From positions 1 through 53,295 of the forward strand of contig NZ_MAPV01000045.1 in the NCBI RefSeq assembly GCF_001700505.1: a DNA stretch of 53,295 nt. Direction: 5' to 3'. The notes beneath the pieces are model-generated. The model was not told the origin of the DNA. It worked only from the letters and a program-made list of their open reading frames with translations, and made no database searches. The translations under genes were made by a program, and so were the position numbers. Positions 15,378-21,647 of the stretch are shown here, piece by piece (positions within the stretch are counted from its first letter, which is position 1; every line of letters begins with the position of its first letter). Origin of the DNA: Streptomyces mutomycini. Lineage in GTDB: Bacteria > Actinomycetota > Actinomycetes > Streptomycetales > Streptomycetaceae.

Positions 15378-15815
15378 ATGAGTCAGAACGACACCGCTGT
15401 GCAGCGCTACGAGATCTCCGCCGACCCCGCGCGACTCGACGCGGCCCGCATTCACCACTGGCTGTCCACGGACGCCTACTGGGCCCTGGGGCGCACCCGT
15501 GAGCAGCAGGACCGGGCGATAGCGGGATCACTCAACTTCGCCGCGTACGACACCGCTTCGGGCGAGCAGGCCGGCTATGCGCGCGTGATCACCGACCGGG
15601 CCACCTTCGCGTGGGTGTGCGACGTGTACATCGACCGTGCGGCCCGCGGACAGGGCCTCGGCACCCGGCTCGTCACCGCTGTCCGGGACGAGCTGGCCCC
15701 GCTGGGTGTCCGCAGGTTCCTGCTCGCCACCAAGGACGCCCACGGGGTCTACGCGAAGCTCGGGTTCACCCCGCTCGCCGAACCGGACATGTGGATGGTC
15801 CTCCAGACGGGCTGA
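15378..15815 (+). CDS. GNAT family N-acetyltransferase
   Basis: Protein of 145 residues. The acetyl-CoA loop is visible as RAARGQGLGTRLV, preceded by the strand FAWVCDVYID and followed by RRFLLATKDAHGVYAKLGF, the usual GNAT C-terminal pattern. The substrate is unknown. The gene starts nine bases after the MocR stop codon. The box TAGCCT (15366-15371) uses that TAG stop as its first bases and ends six bases before this ATG, so a separate leaderless transcript is possible besides read-through. Confidence 0.88.
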   Translation: MSQNDTAVQRYEISADPARLDAARIHHWLSTDAYWALGRTREQQDRAIAGSLNFAAYDTASGEQAGYARVITDRATFAWVCDVYIDRAARGQGLGTRLVTAVRDELAPLGVRRFLLATKDAHGVYAKLGFTPLAEPDMWMVLQTG

Positions 15816-15884
15816 GCGCGGGGTGAACGAACAGGGCGGGCGGCCCCCTTGACCGACGGGGCGCCTGGCCCCACGATCACGCGC

Positions 15885-16460
15885 ATGAGTGTTCGGGTGT
15901 CTCTCGTCGCCGCAGCACGAAGCTCCGCCCTCCTCGCCGAGCGTTTCGACGACGACCGGCCGCTCGACCACGCCGGCTGGCGCGAGGTCCAGTTCGCCGC
16001 CCACGCCCTGGTGCGGCTCGGCGCCGCCGAGCTGCGCTACTGCTCGCCCACACCGCGCAGCCGCGCCACGGGTGACGCACTCGGCTTCGCCCCGCTCGTC
16101 CAGCTCGCCCTGCGGGACTGCGACATGGGCCGCTGGCGGGGCCTGACCCTGTCCGAGGTCGCCGCCCGCGAGCCGGCCGGTGTCGACGCCTGGCTCGCCG
16201 ATCCGCGCTCCGCCCCGCACGGCGGCGAGTCCCTGCTCGCCTTCATATCCCGGGTGGGCGGCTGGCTCGACACCCGGCCGGTCCGCGAGGGCGCGGTCGT
16301 CGCCGTCGCCGAACCCGCCGTCGTCCGCGCGGCCCTCGTGTACGCCCTCAAGGCCCCGCCGTCGACGTACTGGAACGTCGACGTCCGTCCGCTGTCCACC
16401 GTGACGATCACGGGGCTGCCCGGCCGCTGGAGCGTCAGCCTCGAAGCCACTCCGCACTGA
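15885..16460 (+). CDS. Histidine phosphatase superfamily protein lacking catalytic His residues
   Basis: Protein of 191 residues with the layout of the phosphoglycerate-mutase/CobC fold: strand VSLVAAARSSA where RHG is expected, LDHAGWREV, the SPTPRSRAT segment, LRDCDMGRWRGLTL, HGGES and VVAVAEPAVVRAAL. Residues 10-12 read AAR instead of RHG, and the second catalytic His position (normally THG or SHG) reads AEP at 142-144. Both essential His residues are absent while the surrounding fold is kept, so it should not act as a phosphohistidine enzyme. The start is the ATG at 15885, with a longer TTG start possible. The role is unknown; binding or scaffold functions are possible. Confidence 0.75.
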   Translation: MSVRVSLVAAARSSALLAERFDDDRPLDHAGWREVQFAAHALVRLGAAELRYCSPTPRSRATGDALGFAPLVQLALRDCDMGRWRGLTLSEVAAREPAGVDAWLADPRSAPHGGESLLAFISRVGGWLDTRPVREGAVVAVAEPAVVRAALVYALKAPPSTYWNVDVRPLSTVTITGLPGRWSVSLEATPH

Positions 16461-16557
16461 CCGGGTCACCCGGTCGAAGGAACCGGGCCGTACGGCGTCT
16501 TCCCGCCAGTCCGACCAGTCGGTATGGTGCGTGGCACCGAGACGAGGAGAGAGACCC

Positions 16558-17718
16558 GTGCCGCAGATCCAAGGCCACTGTGACGACCGGTTCGCCGCGG
16601 TACGCGACGCGTTCGCGGCGAACTTCGCGGAGCGCGACGAGCTCGGGGCGGCGGTCACCGTCCTGCTCGACGGCCGCCCCGTGGTGGACCTCTGGGGCGG
16701 CTGGGCCGACGGGGACCGGACCCGCCCCTGGGAGCGGGACACCGTGGTCAACGTCTGGTCCACGACGAAGGGCCCCACCGCGCTCTGCGCCCACATCCTC
16801 GTCGACCGCGGCCTCCTGGACCTGGACGCCCCGGTGGCCGCGTACTGGCCCGAGTTCGCGGCCCGGGGCAAGGAGTCCGTCCGCGTACGCCACCTCCTCT
16901 CGCACCGCTCCGGGGTCGCGGGCCTGCGCGATCCGCACACCCTGGCCGAGCTCTACGACTGGGAGCTGACCACGGCCCGCCTCGCGGCGACCGAGCCCTG
17001 GTGGGAGCCGGGCACCCGCTCCGGCTACCACGCGATCTCGTACGGTTTCCTGGTCGGCGAGGTCGTCCGCCGGATCACCGGTCTGCTGCCCGGGGAGTTC
17101 CTGCGCCAGGAGATCACCGGACCGCTCGGCATCGACTTCACGGTGGGCCTCCCGGAGAAGGACGCGGAGCGGGTCGCCGAACTCGTCCAGCCGAAGGACG
17201 TCTCCCGCGAACAGGCAGCCCTCTTCGCCCTGATGGAGCCGGTGGCCATCGCCTCGCTGCTCAACCCCGGCACGGGCACGGCCGCCGCGAACACCCCGGA
17301 ATGGCGGGCCGCCGAGATCCCCGCCGCCAACGGTCACGGCACCGCCCGCGCGGTCGCCGCCCTCTACGGCATCCTCGCCGGGCGCGGCACCCTCGACGGC
17401 AGGCGGATCCTGTCCGAGGAGGCGGCCGAGCGGGTCCGCGAGGGGCAGGGCAGCTGCCGGGACCTGATGCTGGGAGCGGGGTTCGCCCACGAAACCGAAC
17501 TGGGCCTCGGCCTCTGGCTGAGCGGCCCGAACGGCTCGTACGGCCCCAACCCGCGTGCCGTCGGCCACGACGGGGCGGGCGGCTCCTGCGGCCTCGCGGA
17601 CCCGGAGGCCGGGATCGCGCTCGGCTACGTCATGAACCGGATGGGCCCGAACATCGCCGACGACCCGCGCAAGATGGCGCTGGTCGACGCGGTGTACGGG
17701 GCTCTCCCGGCTCAGTAA
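16558..17718 (+). CDS. Serine hydrolase, beta-lactamase/EstB family
   Basis: Protein of 386 residues with the class C beta-lactamase fold used by EstB-type esterases. The nucleophile motif SxxK is STTK at residues 68-71. The Tyr motif is present as YHAIS (157-161). A late HDGAGGS-like segment (GHDGAGGSCG) replaces the KTG triad as in esterases. There is no signal peptide, so it should be cytoplasmic. The GTG start at 16558 has GAGGAG nearby, and a TATGGT box sits about 35 bases upstream. It probably hydrolyses esters; the natural substrate cannot be told. Confidence 0.9.
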   Translation: MPQIQGHCDDRFAAVRDAFAANFAERDELGAAVTVLLDGRPVVDLWGGWADGDRTRPWERDTVVNVWSTTKGPTALCAHILVDRGLLDLDAPVAAYWPEFAARGKESVRVRHLLSHRSGVAGLRDPHTLAELYDWELTTARLAATEPWWEPGTRSGYHAISYGFLVGEVVRRITGLLPGEFLRQEITGPLGIDFTVGLPEKDAERVAELVQPKDVSREQAALFALMEPVAIASLLNPGTGTAAANTPEWRAAEIPAANGHGTARAVAALYGILAGRGTLDGRRILSEEAAERVREGQGSCRDLMLGAGFAHETELGLGLWLSGPNGSYGPNPRAVGHDGAGGSCGLADPEAGIALGYVMNRMGPNIADDPRKMALVDAVYGALPAQ

Positions 17719-17802
17719 CCGGCCGGGCGCACCAGCCCCGACTCGTAGGCGTACACGGCGGCCTGGCGCGGAGGCCCGTTTCACCAGGATCCGGCTCACA
17801 CG
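17712..17802 (-). pseudogene. Relic of a NarL/LuxR-type response regulator C-terminus
   Basis: The minus strand at 17802-17779 reads RVSRILVK, and a different frame from about 17770 reads RQAAVYAYESGLVRP and ends at TGA 17714-17712. In NarL-type regulators the end of the HTH reads THVSRILVKLGLRDRVQAVV and continues into AYESGLV. Here the KLGLRDR section is damaged and the frame shifts. Nothing upstream (17803-17935) resembles a receiver or the rest of the HTH. The stop lies inside the end of the serine hydrolase gene. Only the last 30 or so codons of a former gene remain. Confidence 0.55.
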
Positions 17803-17935
17803 AACGGCAGCCGGAGAGCCTGTGCGGCATCGTGGCGATCCAGTCGTCCCCGCCCAGCCGGCCCGCTCCGTGGCCCGGGCATGCAGGGCGGCGGCACTCC
17901 CGGCACCGGTACCGGGCCAGGGGCCGCTCCACCCG

Positions 17936-18709
17936 CTACGGCCGGCGGCGGGGCTTTCCGCGCTTGGCGCCGCTCTTGGGGTTCTTGGCGCCGCCCGAGC
18001 CGCCGGAGCCGCCCCGGGAGGTCTTGCCCGCCGCCGGCTTGCGCGTGGCACCGCTCTTCCTGTCGGCCCGCTTGGCCTTGGGCTGCGGCGGTGTCGGCGG
18101 ACGGCCCCGGGTGCTGTTGACGGTCCGCCCACGGACGATCCCGATGAACTCCTCCACCAGGTCCGTGGTCTTCTCCTCCGGCCACGACAGTGCGATCCGC
18201 GACTCGGGGACGCCGATCAGCGGCCGGTAGGTGAGGTCCTTGCGGTGGTGCAGGCGGGCCAGCGACTGGGGGACGACGAGCAGCCCCACCCCCGCCGCCA
18301 CCAGCTCGACGGCGTCCTCGGTCGTGGCGGGCCGCTCGAACGCGGGCCGGCCCGGGGGGCGCTCCCAGTCGAGGACGTCGTCGAGCGGATGCAGCACGAT
18401 CTCGTCGTCGAGATCCTTCACCGACATCTCCTCGACGGCGACCGCGGCGTGGTCCTTGGGGATCACGACGACCGTCGTCTCCGTGTAGAGGGGGATCGCG
18501 CTGAGATCCGCGGGGTCGACGGGCAGCCGCACGAAACCGGCGTCGGCGCCGCCGTCGCGCAGCAGGCCGGCCGCGTCGGCCGCGGGTACGCCGACGAGGG
18601 TCAGCGGGGTGCCGGGCAGCCGCTCGTTCCAGATCCGCACCCACTTGGTCGGGGTCACGCCCGGGACGTAGGCGAGCCGGAACGCAGGGGGTACTTCCGA
18701 GCCTGTCAC
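17936..18709 (-). CDS. LysR substrate-binding domain protein without HTH, with basic AT-hook-like tail
   Basis: Protein of 257 residues. Residues 8-195 show the LysR effector-binding (type 2 periplasmic-binding) fold: FRLAYVPGVTPTKWVRIWNE, LRDGGADAGFVRLP, DHAAVAVEEMSVKDL, EDAVELVAAGVGLLVVPQSL and TDLVEEFIGIVRG. The N-terminal winged helix of LysR regulators is absent. The C-terminal 60 residues are Lys/Arg/Gly-rich and contain RGRPP at 201-205, an AT-hook-like core. The start is a GTG at 18709, and TAACCT ends six bases upstream, so the mRNA may be leaderless. It is divergent from a DUF5997 gene with only 58 bases between them. Confidence 0.85.
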   Translation of the reverse strand: MTGSEVPPAFRLAYVPGVTPTKWVRIWNERLPGTPLTLVGVPAADAAGLLRDGGADAGFVRLPVDPADLSAIPLYTETTVVVIPKDHAAVAVEEMSVKDLDDEIVLHPLDDVLDWERPPGRPAFERPATTEDAVELVAAGVGLLVVPQSLARLHHRKDLTYRPLIGVPESRIALSWPEEKTTDLVEEFIGIVRGRTVNSTRGRPPTPPQPKAKRADRKSGATRKPAAGKTSRGGSGGSGGAKNPKSGAKRGKPRRRP

Positions 18710-18767
18710 CCCGCCAGGTTACCGGCCGTGGTCGGAGGCGGCGCACATGCTCGATACCCTGGACACC

Positions 18768-19166
18768 ATGACGTCGCACCAGACCACCCAGACAATGAAG
18801 CCCGCCACCGCGGCGAAGAAGCTGGGTGTGTACCTCGAAGCCACCCCCGCCGAGTTCCAGGAGGGCGTCGTCTCGCGCGCCGAGCTGAACGCGCTGCAGA
18901 CCGACCCGCCCGAGTGGCTGCAGGAGCTGCGCCGCAACGGCCCGCACCCCCGGCCCGTGGTCGCCTCGAAGCTGGGCGTCTCCATCGCAGGTCTCGCGCG
19001 CGGCGGTGTCACGGAGCCCCTCACCACCGAGCAGATCGACGCCCTCAAGCAGGACGACCCCGAGTGGCTGCGGAAGGAGCGCGCCACCCAGGCCGAGGTC
19101 CGCAAGGAAGCGGTGCGCATCAAGGAGCGCGACGCGGCCCGGGCCGAGCAGGCCGACCGCGACTGA
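18768..19166 (+). CDS. DUF5997 family protein with an internal duplication
   Basis: Protein of 132 residues from the ATG at 18768; TACCCT ends seven bases upstream, fitting leaderless transcription. An ATG at 18747 with GGAGG upstream would add seven residues. The sequence carries two related halves about 50 residues apart: KLGV at 18-21 and 68-71, and DPPEWL at 46-51 versus DDPEWL at 96-101, each followed by a charged helix. The KLGVSIAGLARGGV stretch looks helix-turn-helix-like. The end is a charged helix rich in Glu, Arg and Ala. It is divergent from the LysR effector-domain gene and the two may work together. Function is not established. Confidence 0.85.
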   Translation: MTSHQTTQTMKPATAAKKLGVYLEATPAEFQEGVVSRAELNALQTDPPEWLQELRRNGPHPRPVVASKLGVSIAGLARGGVTEPLTTEQIDALKQDDPEWLRKERATQAEVRKEAVRIKERDAARAEQADRD

Positions 19167-19228
19167 CGTGCCACCCCGGTCGTTACGGACGTTTGTGGCC
19201 GTCGGCGGCGATCCGGACACGCGCCGGG

Positions 19229-19250
19229 CCGGGCCGGCGCGCCGGCCCGG
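19229..19250. terminator. GC-rich palindrome, possible terminator
   Basis: CCGGGCCGGC followed by GC and GCCGGCCCGG is a perfect 22-base palindrome. It lies between the convergent DUF5997 and SRPBCC genes, so bidirectional termination is plausible. There is no separate loop, and it could be chance in such GC-rich sequence. Confidence 0.4.
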
Positions 19251-19325
19251 GAGCTTGGCGCGTCCCGGCGGTACGAGGAGCGCCTACGGGGCGGGACCGC
19301 GCAGGACCGGTGACGGGCCGGCGGT

Positions 19326-19958
19326 CTATTCGCCCGTGTAGAACGCGATCGTCGCCACCGTCGTCGCGGTCACGGTCTCCGGGTCCGCGCCGGAGGCGGC
19401 GAACGCGTGTCCCCACTCCTCGCCGGAGCGCGCCACGAAGGCCTTCGCCTCGGGGGAGGCCTGCCACTCAACGGCGTCCTCCGGGCTGATCCCGCCGCCC
19501 GACAGGTGCCACCCGAGCCCAAGCAGCGCCAGGTCCCAGCCGATTCCGACCGCGCCCGGACCGTACTGGCTGCGGAACTCCTCCGGAACCACGGACACGT
19601 GCTCCAGCTCGAACACCGTCCGGCCGGTGCCCTCCGGTGTGAGCCGCACCTCGACCTCGCTGAAGCCGGGGTCGGGCCCGAACCGCCACGACACACGGAG
19701 CCGCTCCGCGGGCACGCACTCCAGGATCTCGCCGCCGGCGTTCCCCTCCAGCTGATAGCTTCCGCCGGCCCGGAAGTCGCCGGTCACCGGGAGGAACCAC
19801 CGGGCGATCCGCTCCGGCGAGGTCACCGCGCTCCAGACCTCGGCGGCACCGGCGTCGAACGTGCGACGCAACAGCACCGTGCCGGCCTCCTCCGACGCGA
19901 CCCGGCGTGTGCCGACCTCCCGGTGGACCCGGCTGATCTCCTCGATGATGTCGCTCAT
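19326..19958 (-). CDS. SRPBCC (AHSA1-like) domain protein
   Basis: Protein of 210 residues. The AHSA1/START-like fold is recognised by VLLRRTFDAGAAEVWSAVT, SPERIARWFLPVTGDFR, GGSYQLEGNAGGEILE and RLRVSWRFGP, followed by a C-terminal helix region with GWDLALLGLGWHL. These proteins bind hydrophobic ligands or act as chaperone co-factors; the ligand is unknown. The ATG at 19958 is directly supported by the family start. No regulator of the ArsR type, a common partner of AHSA1 genes, is adjacent. The gene stands alone on the minus strand next to a P-loop kinase gene. Confidence 0.88.
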   Translation of the reverse strand: MSDIIEEISRVHREVGTRRVASEEAGTVLLRRTFDAGAAEVWSAVTSPERIARWFLPVTGDFRAGGSYQLEGNAGGEILECVPAERLRVSWRFGPDPGFSEVEVRLTPEGTGRTVFELEHVSVVPEEFRSQYGPGAVGIGWDLALLGLGWHLSGGGISPEDAVEWQASPEAKAFVARSGEEWGHAFAASGADPETVTATTVATIAFYTGE

Positions 19959-20057
19959 GGCCGCTCATCCCGCTTCCGCGTGTCCGCCGTACTCGTTCGG
20001 TCCTCAGGCCATGTAACCCAAGTTCCGCCGCAGCCGCCTCTGCGGGCACGGTGGAAC

Positions 20058-20579
20058 TCAGCCTTTGACGGCCTCCGCGATCCGCAGAGCCGCCTGGTCC
20101 GGCGTGAGATGCGTGGTGTCGACGACCTCGGCCTCGGCGTGCAGCCACGTGCGGGCCGCCTCGGCGTAGGGCTCGAGGTAGGCGCGGCGGAAGGAGGAGG
20201 GACCGAGAACGGTGTCCCCCTCGATGCGCCCGCGGAGGGTGTCCTGGTCGGCGTGGAGGACGAAGTGCCTGACCGGAATGTCATGGTGGGCGAGGCCCGT
20301 GCTGATCTCGCGCCAGTACTGCTCGACCAGGACGGTCATGGGCATCACCAGGGTGCCGCCCGTGTAGTCGAGCACGCGGCGGGCGGTCTCGACCACCAGC
20401 GGCCGCCAGGGCGTCCAGTCCTGGAAATTGCCCGTCCAGGGGAGCCCCGGCTTGATGTCCATGAGCGTCTCGCCGACCTTCTCGGCGTCGAACACCCGTG
20501 AGTCCGGGATCAGCTGCTGCACGAGAGCACCGGTGGTCGTCTTGCCCGCGCCGTGTGTGCCGTTGAGCCATACGATCAT
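20058..20579 (-). CDS. P-loop AAA family ATPase/kinase (TmrB-like)
   Basis: Protein of 173 residues. It starts MIVWLNGTHGAGKTTTGALV, with the Walker A motif GTHGAGKTT at residues 7-15. VFDAEKVGETLMDI follows, then a long helical region and a RHFVLHADQDTLRGRI strand-helix as in small-molecule kinases such as chloramphenicol phosphotransferase and the tunicamycin-resistance protein TmrB. The length is typical. The substrate cannot be told from the sequence. The ATG at 20579 starts exactly where similarity begins; the longer upstream frame is not supported. Confidence 0.82.
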   Translation of the reverse strand: MIVWLNGTHGAGKTTTGALVQQLIPDSRVFDAEKVGETLMDIKPGLPWTGNFQDWTPWRPLVVETARRVLDYTGGTLVMPMTVLVEQYWREISTGLAHHDIPVRHFVLHADQDTLRGRIEGDTVLGPSSFRRAYLEPYAEAARTWLHAEAEVVDTTHLTPDQAALRIAEAVKG

Positions 20580-20686
20580 GGGGCCCCACGCTAGCGCCGT
20601 GCGGGTCTGCGCGGGGTCGTGTCCGCGCAACCACCGAGAATGCGCCCCGCCCATGCGTCCGGCACGAGACTCCTGGCGCCAGGCCG

Positions 20687-20715
20687 TTGCCCGCCCGCAC
20701 GGCCCTGCACATACT
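20687..20715 (+). promoter_or_regulatory. Probable sigma-70-type promoter of the ABC operon
   Basis: TTGCCC (20687-20692), 17-base spacer, CATACT (20710-20715). Transcription would start about 25 bases before the ATG of the first ATPase gene (20748), leaving room for its GGGGGAC ribosome site. Confidence 0.5.
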
Positions 20716-20747
20716 GAGCCGGACCGATTCCGTACGGGGGACTCTTC

Positions 20748-21482
20748 ATGACCGAGGGCATCAGCTCGCACTCCGGCACGACCGTCGCGGCGGACCGGGA
20801 CGGAGAACCCATGGTGCGGGTGGAGAACCTGCATCGTTCCTACGGTTGCGGGGCCGCCGCCGTCCACGCGCTGCGCGGCGTCTCCTTCGACGTCCCACGC
20901 GGTGAACTGACCGCCCTCAAGGGCAGATCGGGCTCCGGGAAGACGACACTCCTCAACCTGGTCGGCGGCCTCGACTCCCCCGACGAGGGCCGCATCACCG
21001 TCGGCGGCACCGATCTGGCCGGCCTCGGTGAGGACGGCCTGCTGGGGCTGCGCCGCGACCGGATCGGCTTCGTCTTCCAGTCCTTCGGCCTGATCCCGAT
21101 CCTGACGGCCGCGGAGAACGTCGGTGTGCCGATGCGCCTGCGCAGAACCGACCCTAAGGAGCGTGAGGAGCGCGTCGAGCTGCTCCTCGCCATGGTCGGA
21201 CTCGCCGACCACGCGGCACAGCGGCCGGGCGAGCTCTCCGGCGGCCAGCAGCAGCGTGTCGCCATAGCCCGTGCGCTCGCCAACCGGCCCGCCCTGCTGA
21301 TCGCCGACGAACCGACGGGGCAGCTGGACGCGGAGACCGGGCTCGCGGTGATGGAGCTCCTGCGCGCCGTGGTGCGGGGCGAGGGTGTGACGGCACTGGT
21401 CGCCACGCACGACGCCCAGCTGCTGGGCCTGGCCGACCGGGTTCTCGAACTCAACGACGGCCATATCGTCGAGCAGATCTGA
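20748..21482 (+). CDS. ABC transporter ATP-binding protein (MacB/LolD type), first ATPase of the FtsX system
   Basis: ATPase of 244 residues with a complete motif set: Walker A GRSGSGKTT (59-67), Q-loop Gln111 in FVFQS, signature LSGGQQQ (163-169), Walker B LLIADEPT (183-190) and H-loop His221. The family (MacB/LolD/FtsE-like) drives mechanotransmission through FtsX-type permeases and does not usually form a channel. It precedes the two giant permease genes, though 165 bases with 21-base-spaced repeats separate it from the first. A second ATPase closes the cluster, so each permease may have its own partner. Confidence 0.93.
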   Translation: MTEGISSHSGTTVAADRDGEPMVRVENLHRSYGCGAAAVHALRGVSFDVPRGELTALKGRSGSGKTTLLNLVGGLDSPDEGRITVGGTDLAGLGEDGLLGLRRDRIGFVFQSFGLIPILTAAENVGVPMRLRRTDPKEREERVELLLAMVGLADHAAQRPGELSGGQQQRVAIARALANRPALLIADEPTGQLDAETGLAVMELLRAVVRGEGVTALVATHDAQLLGLADRVLELNDGHIVEQI

Positions 21483-21494
21483 CCCACCGCCGGA

Positions 21495-21530
21495 GTGCCG
21501 CATTCCGGTGCTGGCGTGCCGAATTCCGGT
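21495..21530 (+). repeat. Direct repeats with 21-bp spacing upstream of the permease gene
   Basis: GTGCCGCATTCCGGT (21495-21509) and GTGCCGAATTCCGGT (21516-21530) differ at one base and are spaced by two helical turns. They lie in the 165-base gap between the first ATPase and the first permease gene. Same-face spacing suggests a binding site for a dimeric regulator, but no regulator gene is adjacent. Confidence 0.45.
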
Positions 21531-21647
21531 CACGATCCGGTCAAGCCCTGTGCGAGAGCGATGTTTTCCGAGCGCAGGCTCTGAAAGCATCTGTGCTCGA
21601 AAGGCTGTCGGGGGACGTACACACAGGGGCACTTCGGGGGGAGACCG

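Noticed and set aside
17822..19489. A 555-codon plus-strand frame over the LysR-domain and DUF5997 genes
   Set aside because: It crosses opposite-strand and same-strand genes in another frame and is Arg/Pro-rich noise.
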